A stretch of DNA of 64,000 nt from Anagrus nilaparvatae (Eukaryota; Arthropoda; Insecta; Hymenoptera; Mymaridae), in contig JAKSXM010000263.1 in assembly GCA_022575985.1 (NCBI GenBank), positions 7,172,001 to 7,236,000 on the forward strand, written 5' to 3'. Of this stretch, positions 47,547 through 57,704 are shown one piece after another. The stretch's first letter is position 1, and every line of letters starts with the position of its first letter. Made by a program: the position numbers and the translations under genes. The notes under the pieces were generated by a model that was given only the letters and a program-made list of their open reading frames with translations, had not been told where the DNA came from and ran no database searches.

Positions 47547-48758
47547 TATATATATATATTATTATAATTATTTATTTAACATCATTTTTATCTATGTAAT
47601 AATTTTTATAGATCCCTGAAGAGGAGCAATATATTATGCTCGAAATATAGGAAAAAAGAAAAATAAAATAATATAAAATAATTGTCTGGAAAAGGTCCTT
47701 TTTCTTTATCATAAACCATTTACATGACCAGACGTTAAAAAATTTAAATAAAAAAATGTCAATTTTTATCAATATCTTTGAAAAGCAATACCTTAAAAAC
47801 TAATTAAAGAAAAGAGACGTCTTATATGAGAAAAATCGATTTTTGTCGTGTTTCAGTGTCCCAATTTTAAGGAAATCAATAATTAAAGTTTAATAGTTTA
47901 CAAAACAAATTTTTCTGAATATTATTTACTAAAGGGACTTATGTATTTTTTTCCGAGAAATCCGATGAAACCATTTATTTTTGCTTTTGACCTCGTCTTA
48001 TACGAAAAAAATTGATTTTTGTCGTTTTTCAGGGTCAAAATTTTAAGGAAATCAATTATAAGAGTTTTTTACTTTTCAGAATATATTTTTCTGAATATTA
48101 TTTACTAATGATACTTGTATATTTTTTCCTGTGGAATTCTATGGAACAATTTAATTTATTATCTGTAGTTCAAAAAGCTTTTGTTTTTTTATCTGTAATT
48201 CATTAGTAATTCAAAAAGCATAATGCAAATAAAATATGGAAAAATCAGTAAATTTTAGAAAAATAGATTTTCTTGCAAAAGAAATGCCCAGATAAAAAAT
48301 GAAATTGTTCCATCGAATTCCTCAAGATAAAATACACAAGCATCATTAGTAAATAATATTCAGAAAAATATATTCTGAAAAGTAAAAAACTCTTATAATT
48401 GATTTCCTTAAAATTATGACCCTGAAAAACGACAAAAATCGATTTTCTCATATAAGACGAGGTCAAAAGCAAAAATAAATGATTTCATCGGATTTCTGGG
48501 GAAAAAATACATTAGTCCCTTTAGTAAATAATATTCAGAAAAATTTGTTTTTTAAACTATGAAACTTTTATGATTGATTTCCTTAAAATTGGGACCCTGA
48601 AACACGACAAAAATCGATTTTTTTCATATAAGACGTAGTCAAAAGCTAAAATAAATGATTTTATCGCATTCTTCGGGAAAAAATATACAAGACCCTCTTG
48701 CAAATAATATTCAGAAAAACTTTTTTTGAAAACTGCTAACTTTTATAATAGATTTCCT

Positions 48759-48834
48759 GAGCGGTGTATGGCTCTGGGGTTAGCGTTTGTGCCTGGCGTC
48801 CTAAGGGTCCCGGGTTCAAATCCCGCTGCCGCCA
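48759..48834 (+). promoter_or_regulatory. tRNA-like Pol III promoter of the SINE
   Basis: Intact box B and a weaker box A, ~44 bp apart. The acceptor ends can pair with one mismatch and two wobbles (AGCGGTG with TGCCGCC). The parent tRNA was not identified. Confidence 0.8.
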
Positions 48835-49340
48835 ATAATAATTTTAAGTTTTTTTTCTGAAAAGATTAAACTCTTAAAATTATTTCCATCACGCTCAGGA
48901 TGTGTTTTACATCATAATGCATTAAAAAAAAAAAAAAAAAAAAATGCATTATGAGGAAAAACACAGCCGGCTTAACTATACAGAAGGTTTTCAGCAGTTT
49001 CCCTTCTGTCTCGGCGAATGCATAGTTAAGTACCCAAACACCTTGAAGTCGGCTGCTGACGCATCTAGTCCCACATCCAAACACAAACTATCCCGCCCTT
49101 ATTAATCCTACAGCTCTCCTTCAATTGCAAAAAGTGCAATCACATCCCTGATTTTGAATAGATAAAAATAATAGTTTCAAGAAGGAATTCGTTGTATATC
49201 TGTATATATAGCGGTCCCTTTGAGAAATAAATTAAAACAGTGTGGTGGTGTGACTGCAGTTGTAATTGTTGGCGACCTCTATCAACAGTTCCCGTAATGG
49301 GGCTTTAGTATAGAGGATAAACAAATACAATACAAATACA
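48759..49340 (+). mobile_element. tRNA-derived SINE with a perfect 14-bp target duplication
   Basis: ATAATAGATTTCCT lies at 48,745-48,758 and again at 49,341-49,354, and the array unit continues normally after it. The head (48,759-48,834) is tRNA-like: box A-like TGGCTCTGGGG at 48,769 and a perfect box B GGTTCAAATCC at 48,813-48,823, ending GCTGCCGCC. A ~500-bp body follows, including an A20 run flanked by complementary CATAATGCATT/AATGCATTATG. The 3' end is an ACAAATACAAT-type tail. RNA polymerase III would transcribe it, and a LINE would have mobilised it. At 582 bp it is long for a SINE. Confidence 0.9.
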
Positions 49341-49651
49341 ATAATAGATTTCCTTAAAATTGGGACCATAACAACAGTGGTTTCAATAAAATCGATTATT
49401 CTCCTATAAAACGTGGTCAAAAGCTAAAATAAATGGTTTCATCGGATTTCTGGGGAAAAAATACATAAGTTCCTTTAGTAAAGAATATTCAGAAAAATTT
49501 ATTTTGTAAACTGTTATACTTGTATGATTGATTTCCTTAAAATTGGGACCCTAAAACACGACAAAAGTCGATTTTTCTCATATGAGAAGTGATCAAAAGC
49601 TAAAATAAATGGTTTCATCGGATTCCTGGGGAAAAAGCATATAAGACCTTC

Positions 49652-49938
49652 TGTTGAAATGAGTGGTTACCCAAAGGGATGATGAAATAATTATATAACA
49701 ACAATTGATGATTTATGTTTAATATATATTTATTATGATATATATATTTTTTATGTAGTTTAAACGTGCACGACGTACTGGCAGGTACGTCGTTGAGAAA
49801 GCATGGGGTGCCGACGCGTGCTAAACGTTGTCTTACTCACACATTTAATAAATGTCTCACTCTTATTAATATAATGATAACAGTAATAATAATAATTATA
49901 ATTGATTACAATTGATTTATTTGATACATTTTGCAACA
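49652..49938 (+). mobile_element. 287-bp solo LTR with a 5-bp target duplication
   Basis: Starts TGTTGAAATG and ends TTTTGCAACA; CCTTC flanks it at 49,647-49,651 and 49,939-49,943. The flanks join to rebuild a normal 178-bp unit. It contains ACGACGTACTGGCAGGTACGTCGT, an inverted repeat (ACGACGTAC / GTACGTCGT), and AATAAA. Ends and duplication fit an LTR retrotransposon (BEL, Gypsy or Copia not resolved). Confidence 0.85.
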
Positions 49939-50071
49939 CCTTCTTTTAAATAATAATCAGAAAAACTTATTTTAATAAAATAGATTTTTCTCCTATAAAA
50001 CGTTGTCAAAAGCTAAGATAAATGGTTTTATCGAATTTCTAGGGAAAAAATAGACAAGTCCCCCTTGTTAA

Positions 50072-50365
50072 GGCTATCCTAAACCCAAATGTCTCGGTAA
50101 AAATTTTTTAAATGTCGGCTTTCTTTTTTAAGCTATAGAAAAAACAAAAAAAATATTTTAGTATTAAATAAAAATATTTGATTTCTGAGCTAACAATTTG
50201 CTTTATTTTTTCAATAAATTGCCCACGTGCTATAAAGAATGATTTTTCCAAGTGAATGAATCAATATGAAGCCACAAATTTGATTAGAAATGGATTGGCG
50301 ACCTTTTTTAAAATGGACTCTGCCTTACCGACTCAATGTTAAAAGCATAGAGGTTTAGGATGGCG
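50072..50365. mobile_element. TTAA-target MITE (piggyBac type)
   Basis: TTAA flanks it at 50,068-50,071 and 50,366-50,369. The ends are inverted: GGCTATCCTAAACC against the complement of GGTTTAGGATGGCG. Removing it with one TTAA gives a normal 178-bp unit. 294 bp, no coding. TTAA duplication is characteristic of piggyBac elements; the autonomous partner is not in the window. Confidence 0.85.
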
Positions 50366-50520
50366 TTAATAATATACAGAAAAATTTATGCAGAAAACTA
50401 AAAAACTTTTAAAAATGTTCCCCTTGAAATTTGGACGGAAACGAAAATCGTTTTTTCTCCTATAAAATGTGGTCAAAAATTAAAATAAATGGTTTCATCG
50501 GATTCCTGGGAAAAAATACT

Positions 50521-51124
50521 AAAGTTTATCAACTGGAACATAATCTTAAATGTAATTTTAATCCACTAGAAAAACTGAAAGTTTTAATAAAATCCCAATT
50601 TTAAGGAGGCCAAAAAAAAAACTTTCAGGTGCTATCGTGGGCTCAAAAATCGATGTTTCGGTTTAAATCCAACGAGAAACTTATTTTTTTTACTTATATT
50701 TTCGAGTTCTGCCGGCGCGTTAGAAATCCCGGATACTTCGAGAAAAAAAACCAGTCTAATATATAATATATACTACGTTATACAATATATGTCCAATTAT
50801 ATGTCCACATGGACTCGTAGTCCGAGCGTGGAACTAGCTGCTATAGCTGCAAGAATTAACAAATATTACGTGGCTCTTATAATAAAAAAATATTTTGTTC
50901 TGTAAAGTTTTTATTAATTTAATGGTAACTATTTAATAGCCTCTTCTGTTTAACATATTTAGCCTCTTTATATTACTTAATCAACTTGATTTTATATAAT
51001 TCTAATTATTTTTGCTTAACCATAATTTAATGTTTTGGATATTACTTATTTTTTTACTATTATATACTTTTATTTTTTCTTTTATATCAATAAGCAGCCT
51101 ATTGAATATTGTTATTGCATTATA
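50521..51124. other. AT-rich unassigned DNA
   Basis: No gene. A short GC patch (GAGTTCTGCCGGCGCG) near 50,705 and (TATA)n runs; nothing assignable. Confidence 0.4.
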
Positions 51125-51770
51125 AAGGCTACTTTTTTGTCCCATTTTTCTTTATTTTTCTAGTTCTATTTTGTTTTAGCTTGTAATTCTCTATTAAATA
51201 CTGTATTTTACTTTTAATGACTGTAATATAATATAAATTTTTTACAGATAGCAATTTTTTGTACTCTTCTTCGAATTCTGGTAAATGTTTGTACTTTTTA
51301 TATATGATTTTTTGTATTTTTTGTAGTACTGAGTTTAAAAGGTCTATATTGTTATTATATGCACTGCCCCATGCCATCATACCATAAATCACAGTGGATT
51401 GAATAAGTGCATAGTATATTTGTAGCGTTTGTTTGAAGTTTAGTACTCTGCTCAGTTTCGTATAATATAGGTATAAAAAGCTACATTTTTTACTGTTTTT
51501 TTATTTGAGTTTCCCATCTTAGATTTGAATCTATTATGATTCCCAGGAACTTGCTTTCAACAACCCTTTTAATCGTGTTCATTTCATTTCAACCTTAAAC
51601 TCTTTGGGTTGCGTGGATTTATATATGGAAAAAGTGGTGAATTCTGTCTTTTCTATATTTAGTAATAGTTTGTTCGTATTTAGCCAATCATATATTCTCC
51701 CCATTTTGTGATTTGCGTCCCGTTTAACCTCTATCCAATTCTTTCCTCTACAATTAATTAATTAATATGC
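51125..51770 (-). pseudogene. 3' part of a Jockey/CR1-type LINE reverse transcriptase
   Basis: On the minus strand, from 51,770 downwards: GRIYDWLNTNKLLLNIEKTE (the segment after the RT catalytic loop), YKSTQPKEFKVE, then LSRVLNFKQTLQIYYALIQS and VIYGMMAWGSAYNNNIDLL followed by VLQKIQKIIYKK to a stop at 51,129-51,131. These are the thumb and C-terminal motifs of Jockey/CR1-like LINEs. Stops and frame changes between the blocks show it is dead. The 5' part (endonuclease, fingers, catalytic aspartates) is absent. It overlaps in content with the relic at 62.9-63.7 kb, so the two are different copies. Confidence 0.8.
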
Positions 51771-52627
51771 GGCTGCATCCGACTTTAAGATGTTAAACTC
51801 AAATCGCATTCACCCGAACATTATTTTTATAATGCCCGTGAAGCAGGGAAACTGCAGAAAACCTACTTCGAGATCAGCCCGGATACATGTCTTCTTCATA
51901 GTGTTCTATTTTTTTTTTAAACACTATACCGAAAAACACGATCCTAACCAAACAGCGTATAACGTTTAGTATAATTTATATACGTTCACCCATCCAGTTA
52001 CCGACCGCGCTTAACATGGCTTAACTTTTAAAAGCGAACGTATAGACATTATACTACCGCACTACGAAGCTGGGTAAATTGAAATAATATTTAGCAAGCT
52101 ATATTAAATTATGCCAGTTATATTAAATTATTTAAATAAAATTGAAATAATATTTAGTATTGGCAAAAATTAAATTTTTTTTTATACTTAAATAGAATTT
52201 TAATTAATTAGAACTTTAATAGCACTATAATTTACAATTATTACATAAGTAAAAGGACTATACATAATTTTAAAATTTAGAAGAAATAAATAATAAATAT
52301 ATACAAATACCTTTAAAATTTTTTTTTTTTTTAAATAATAGTTATTTGCCTTAAGATTAGAACACACACAAGAAAAATAATGCTTGTTCAAATTTTGCCA
52401 AAGTTTTTGATTTTAATTGTGGTTTTTATTTTTAACTGTACAATTTTATGAACATTATTAATTAATTTACATTTGAAAGAAAAAGAAAAACTTTTAAATT
52501 ATTTGAAATAAAAAGACTTAATTATTTAAAATTTTTGGCGTTAGACTTTTTTTTTATCTTCAGCTGTAAATCGATGATACCAAGTTATCAAAATGTTGAT
52601 ATTTTTAACTTAAACATTTTAAGTCGA
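51771..52627. other. AT-rich unassigned DNA
   Basis: No gene recognised. A moderately GC-rich stretch at about 51,930-52,075 (CCGACCGCGCTTAACATGGC) is of unknown nature. Confidence 0.4.
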
Positions 52628-52842
52628 ATCTGTTTTGTAAATTTTGATAAATTTTGAAATTAGTACGCATTTTTGGAGTTTTCCATTTACTTACACGTTA
52701 AATATATTTATTAATTTCTCTGAAACCAAACACCTAACAATCTCAAAATTTTTTCAGCAATTTTAATTAATAAAAAACTTTCATTTTATGAAGTTTGGTC
52801 AAAATCTGTTCTGTAAATTTTTCACGGACATACTACCTTAAA
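52628..52842 (+). repeat. Uninterrupted copy of the host repeat (unfilled site)
   Basis: Continuous counterpart of 27,080-27,236 plus 34,026-34,095. The point where the 6.8-kb foldback element sits in the other copy corresponds to about 52,771 (TTTTAATTAATAAAAAACTT). Confidence 0.85.
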
Positions 52843-53300
52843 AATGAATGAGAACAGAATTAATTTTATACTTCTAAGTTTATTAAGTTTATTGATGGTT
52901 TAAAAATTTAACGAAGAAAAATACTTATGGAATCTCTAATATTTTAATATTCAAATTAAATAAATACTTGAAATTTTCAGAAAAGAAGTAAAACTAGTCC
53001 TCAGTTTTTATCTACTCTAATTTATAATTTGACAAAAAAAAAATCTATCTTATAAACATTTCTTATCTATCAATATAGAGACAGCGTCATCAAATACTTG
53101 ATTCTAGTTCAACCTTAATAAAGGTGGCCTGAACTACTATCCTCTTTCCTTGATTTAGGAGGCCCCGGGCTTGGTACCAGTATAGCGGAGTTTACTAATA
53201 CTTATTAATAGTTGTATTATTTTATTATAATTAAAAATTAATTTATAGCTAAAATAATAAATAAATGTATATATAATGTCATAAATAATATAATTATATA
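52843..53300. other. AT-rich spacer
   Basis: Nothing assignable apart from a GGAGGCCCCGGGCTTGG patch at about 53,160. Confidence 0.35.
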
Positions 53301-54028
53301 CAGGCGCCCCTCCTTATACGCGGGTTTCGCTCATACGCGGTTTCTTAATTTTTCCCATCCCTCTTTATGCGCGGTTTTTCCCTCCATTTACGCGGGTTCT
53401 ATTCGAAATTCTATGTGAAAATTTTTACTGGTTGTCTTTTTTTATTGTTTTGAAAAATAACCAATTAAGCTCATTTATTAAACATCACCATCTCTCAGAC
53501 AAGAAAAATGATTACAGTATAAATAATTATTAAAAATTATTAAAGTTTAACAAGTCTCAGACAAGCAAAATTATTATAAGTATTCCTTCATAAATTATGG
53601 CTTCCAAATTCAAAAATTCTCCAAAAAAAAAAGCAAGGAATGTCTTGGATATTATGGTGTGAAGCTAAAAATCTACAATTTGCTCGAATCTGGAGAGAGA
53701 TTCACAGCCGTTGTGCGAAAGTTTAAAATCAATGAGTCTTCTGTAGGAACTATAAGAGACAACAAAGATAAAATTCATCATTGTGCTTCGACCTTGGGCC
53801 AGTTTTCTCTCTTAAGTAAATTAAACAGACACGTATAAAAAAATATCATTTAATTTTTTAAAAAATAAGTACACAAAAATACAAAAAAATTATTATTAAG
53901 CTTGTAAAGTTAGAGTGTTTGGAACCTAACCCCCTTATTCCCATAAGACCTTGGTCTCCGTATACGCGGTTTCCTTATACGCGGCACCTTCCTGGAACGC
54001 ATGAACCGCGTATAAGGAGGGACTCCTG
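53301..54028 (+). mobile_element. Tigger/pogo-type DNA transposon, internally deleted
   Basis: Terminal inverted repeats of 23 bp (21 matching), opening CAGGCGCCCCTCCTTATACG and ending with the complement of a CAGGAGTCCCTCC-type end. TA lies on both sides (53,299-53,300 and 54,029-54,030), the standard Tc1/mariner-pogo target. At 728 bp it lacks nearly all of the transposase catalytic domain. Short inner copies of the end motif (TATACGCGG at ~53,950 and 53,970) lie near the right end. Confidence 0.9.
53597..53838 (+). pseudogene. N-terminal DNA-binding part of a Tigger transposase
   Basis: ATG at 53,597 opens MASKFKNSPKKKARNVLDI, then a stop and frameshift occur near 53,660. The next frame (53,662-53,838) reads KLKIYNLLESGERFTAVVRK then FKINESSVGTIRDNKDKIHH, the centromere-protein-B/Psq-type helix-turn-helix that pogo/Tigger transposases use to bind their ends. 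The second DNA-binding domain and DDE core are missing. It ends at TAA 53,836-53,838. Confidence 0.85.
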
Positions 54029-55329
54029 TAGTCGACTCATAATAATTTTACTCCGAAGCGTGTCGATTCAGATGAATTTTTGTGAGAAAAAAAATTTACC
54101 AGAAAATGAGAAACATTTTTATATTTGATTTTACAACTCATACGACATCTCTTATTTTTAAAGTTTTTTTATAACTTGGATATTGCAGTGTGGCGCTTTC
54201 TCCGTGTAGCTTTCGCGCTAAATAAAAAGGGTGAATGAGTTGTTTAATAATCAAATACTACAAAATGCTATTAAATACTTGGTTAACATTAATTATTTTA
54301 TCAGATCAAAAGTAAAATAAAAAATTTTTTCCTGTTTTTTCTCTTTTTTTACTATTTGGTGCATTTCTCTGAAAAACAGATAATTTTTACTAATGTAAGA
54401 GTTTAATAAAAAATTTCAGGTCTTTCATAAACTAATTAAAATGAAATGATACGATTTTAGCAATGTAAATAATAAACATGTCAATATTTTAAGAATTCTT
54501 AATAAATATATTTAAGTTTATTAATAAACATATTTTGCAGATTCGGTTAGATATTATTTTAAACTTTATACTGTATGCCTGAGACTTTTACTTCATTAGG
54601 CATCTTACGCATTGCAATGGAAAAAAGCATCTATTAAACATGCCCCGAAACCAGAAGAGACTCCTATTTTAGTTTAAAATTCAACGGCTATGATATATTT
54701 TAAAATTCAATCATAATTGCTTACATTGAAAATGTTTTTGGCTTTCTGACCGATTGTATTACGTCGTTAATTGACTGACTATTTGTTGATTTCAAAGCCA
54801 AATTTTGGGGAACACTGGCCAAAAATAAATGCCTATTTACCTTAAATAATCATTTGTTTTTATTTTTACTTTTTTTATAACCTAAATTTCAAAAAAATTT
54901 TCATAATAAATATTAACAATTAGTTGTGAAGCAAGCTTAGGATTTGGAGCTTTGACCTTCTATCCAAGTGATCAGAAAGCCAAAAAGATTTTCAGTCTAG
55001 GTATCGAAAATTATGTAACTCGTTACATTATTGTTATAAAAGTTAAAAACTGAATTATCTTGAAAATATAAAATTTATAAACATTAGAAATAAGACCCAG
55101 ATAATTTATTAAATGTAAAATTAAATTTTCAATAAAATATTTTATATAACTAAAATAACGCAATACAACGCCAACGTCCTTAGGTCATTTCCTATTCATT
55201 TAATAATAAAATTAAATTGTATTAGGATGTCAAGTGAAAATTGTGTTAATATCTTTTAAAATTACTTATAAAATATATTCATTATCATATAAAATATATG
55301 ACGAAAATTCTCAAAAAAGAAAAATTTTT
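54029..55329. other. AT-rich DNA with a weak inverted repeat
   Basis: No gene. AAAATGTTTTTGGCTTTCTG at about 54,727 is matched in inverted form by CAGAAAGCCAAAAAGATTTT at about 54,970, so a decayed foldback of roughly 0.3-0.8 kb may be present. Confidence 0.4.
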
Positions 55330-56892
55330 CCTGAATAACAATGTTGATCAAAATTTACTAAAAAATATTATAGTATACTAAATAGAATCTTACTTGACCT
55401 AAAAATTGACAAAATTAATACACATATAAAAAAACTAGAATACCTTAAAAACGAAAATGTAGACGGCGACAAAAATGTTAATAATTTAAATTCGAATAAT
55501 ATTTTAAGTGTTACTAAATACAATGAAATACGAGACAAATTGCTAAAAAATCTTACCGACATTACCATATTCCATGAAGTTATCGATATTTTATCTGTAG
55601 ATGAAAATTTTAATTTTAAAAATGAATAAAAAAGTCAAATTATTTTGAACTCTTAAAATGTTTACAAACTTCTATATATAATTTAAATAATACGCAACAC
55701 AACAGTTCTGAAAAAATTAGAAGAAAAGTTATCAGTGAAATAAACAAACATTCACACAATAAAAAGCACATAAAATATATTGATAAACAAACTTCAAAAA
55801 AACTAAACCCAATTAAAGAATTTATTAAAAATCATCATGATTTATTAATCACTAAAGCAGATAAAGGTAATACTACCATTATTATGCATGATCAAGTATA
55901 TAACTTAAAAATGGAAGCAGAATTAAACAACTTTTAAGCATATATTTTTATTTACGATGATCCCTTACCTGATTTTATAAAATAAACCACAGATTTCCTT
56001 AAAAAATGGGATTCCCTAGGTATTTTTGATTATACGAAGCATTTTTTGAAATCATATTAAATTTTACTAAAAATAATTTATCAATTTATGGGATGATGAA
56101 AATAAAAAAAAACGGCTTCCCTATTAGAATCATAGTTTCTTTTATAAGTAGTTCTTTATACAACTTTGACAAGTGTCTCACAAAGTTTCTACAAAAACAC
56201 ATATAAAAACCAACTTCTTCAATAAAAAATAGTAGTGATTTAATTAGTATTCTAAAAAATAATGTAATACCTAATGACTATGAACTTGTCTCCTTAGATG
56301 TCGTCGCTATGTTCCCAAGCATTCCCCATAATTTAGTCCTAGAAGCTCTTGATAGAAATTGGGAAAATATGGAAAGAAAGATCCCGATAAGTAAACGCCA
56401 ATTTTTAGATGGTATAAAATTCCTACTAAAGTCAAACTACATACAATTTAATAAAAAATTTTATCGCCAAAATTCAGGTCTTCCTATGGGTTTTTGTTCC
56501 TCGCCATTTTTCTACGAACTTGCGATGGATCAATTAGAAAAAGTATAATTAGAAAAACTCAAAAGTAACATATTACTTCACAGGTCATGTAATTACTTTT
56601 CAAATCCTCCTAAGGATACAAAATCCCCTATACTTCTATAGCGCAGTTATGTACAGGACATTTTTATAATTTACAACAAAAAGATAAAAACAAAATTTTG
56701 AATACCTTTAATAATTATAACCAAAATATTAAATTTACCATGAAAACCGAAGATAAAAGTAACAACAGCATTAATTTTTTAAATACAACTGTTTTTAGAA
56801 ACGAAAATTCGTATGCCTCAACAAATTGGCTTAGAAAAAAAACATTTTCAGCTAGATTCCTCAATTATCATTCTCTCTATCCAATAAAATAA
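55330..56892 (+). pseudogene. Second Penelope-like element relic: N-terminal region and RT
   Basis: Coding-like pieces in several frames: an Asn/Lys-rich N-terminus (KYNEIRDKLLKNLTDITIF), RRKVISEINKHSHNKK, LLITKADKGNTTIIM (the ADKGN motif of Penelope elements) and RT core MFPSIPHNLVLEALD (from ~56,309) with SGLPMGFCSSPFF. The catalytic loop at 56,648-56,659 reads YVQD, so the first catalytic Asp is lost. Then NIKFTMKTEDKSNNSINFLN to a stop at 56,890-56,892. The GIY-YIG part seen in the copy at 45 kb is absent. Many stops; clearly dead and older than the other copy. Confidence 0.8.
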
Positions 56893-57162
56893 AATATCTC
56901 TATTGTTAGGCCCTCTTGGCACCGACTTTTTATTTAAAGATTGTTAAAATATAGTTTCATACGTTTTTGAAGTTTTTGAAAATAACATAATTTTCCGGAT
57001 TTTCCTATTAAATTCAAAAAATCTGAACTTACTGGATACCTATTTTTAAATTAGTATTTTTATTTAACATGTTTCTTATCAATTAATTGAGAACCACTGT
57101 TTTCACTGATAGTCGCTTCTGACTTTCGATGCTAACTTTATGTTCGTGGCACCCTTAAGAAG
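56893..57162. other. AT-rich spacer
   Basis: No feature recognised. Confidence 0.35.
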
Positions 57163-57426
57163 GTAGTACAACAAAGGTTAGACCCACATTTAATACATCT
57201 GCTTGTGCTAAAAATCATCTTTAACTTCAAGAACTGTATAGAGAAAGGACCTAACCTTATTGAACTTTTACCCACAATCAACTCACGCTTTTGTAAACGA
57301 AAAATTGGGGTGAAAGTTGATAGTAAAGGAACCTTTTGTCAAGCTAGTGGTGCCCTCAAAGATGAGGAAGTGGCTAGAATTATATACATGACGATTTACC
57401 AAATGAATCAAAAGTACTTGGCATGA
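57163..57426 (+). pseudogene. Probable BEL/Pao-type RT scrap
   Basis: One open stretch of ~87 codons reads NFKNCIEKGPNLIELLPTIN, SRFCKRKIGVKVDSKGTFCQ and DEEVARIIYMTIYQ. The KGPNLIELLP block followed by a KIGV-x-D segment resembles the RT fingers-to-palm start of Pao-like elements, where the aspartate after the KIGV block would be a catalytic one. This is recognition by eye from a short fragment and could be wrong. The TTG at 57,205 is not a start. It does not belong to the BEL element at 6-13 kb: the sequence is different and older-looking. Confidence 0.45.
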
Positions 57427-57563
57427 AATTAAATAAGCATATAGATTCGTCGTAAATAGATTTTGAAATTGAAAAAGTCTAATATCTGATAAAAAACATG
57501 TTATTTTATCAATTACAAATCAAAATTACGATATTATTTACCTGCCCAGATTTACTTTATTCT

Positions 57564-57633
57564 AACTTATTATTGCAGCATGCTTAAGCGGCCAATATAC
57601 TTATTATTGCAGCATGCTTAAGCGGCCAATATA
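57564..57633 (+). repeat. ~35-bp tandem duplication
   Basis: ACTTATTATTGCAGCATGCT followed by TAAGCGGCCAATATA occurs twice in immediate succession, directly upstream of the tRNA-like sequence. Confidence 0.9.
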
Positions 57634-57703
57634 GAGCATTGGAAGCTCTGTGGTTAGGGCGTTGGACTTCGGAACTGATTGGGTTCAATTCCCGGCTATA
57701 TTA
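57628..57703 (+). tRNA. Degenerate tRNA-like sequence, Arg(UCG)-like anticodon loop
   Basis: D-arm GCTC/GGGC, an anticodon loop CTTCGGA (anticodon TCG) on an imperfect stem, and a T-arm with a perfect box B GGTTCAATTCC (57,682-57,692). However, the variable loop is missing and the natural 5' acceptor (GCATTGG) does not pair with the 3' side. Instead AATATAG at 57,628 pairs with CTATATT at 57,696, which leaves 10 extra bases before the D-arm. Most likely a tRNA pseudogene or SINE head, not a working tRNA. Confidence 0.5.
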
Positions 57704-57704
57704 A

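Larger units (their letters stand above)
45020..47740 (+). mobile_element. Penelope-like element, 5'-truncated, with a nested palindrome
   Basis: RT C-terminal part and GIY-YIG endonuclease (45,020-46,097), an AT-rich 3' region to 46,498, a 1.05-kb palindrome (46,499-47,546), then a possible Penelope end at 47,600-47,720. There, CCTGAAGAGGAGC, a hairpin-like ATATATTATGCTCG and GAAATAT resemble the conserved tail that follows many Penelope coding regions. Joining the two sides of the palindrome into one element is inference. Confidence 0.65.
47757..50520. repeat. ~178-bp tandem array, inverted at its left end
   Basis: The word GACAAAAATCGATTTT or its complement recurs: inverted at 47,833 and 48,011 (178 apart), direct at 48,430, 48,607, 49,386, 49,561, 49,974 and 50,442. 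After removing three inserted elements most spacings return to about 170-183 bp. Units also share AATAATATTCAGAAAAA and GGTTTCATCGGATTTCTGGG. The inversion centre is near 48,235. Open frames are repeat by-products. Confidence 0.9.

Noticed and set aside
48899..48950. Poly-A run as the 3' tail of the SINE
   Set aside because: It lies only ~140 bp into the element; the real end is defined by the second target duplication at 49,341.
57628..57703. Functional tRNA-Arg(UCG)
   Set aside because: Variable loop missing, acceptor stem wrong and anticodon stem mismatched; kept only as a tRNA-like sequence.
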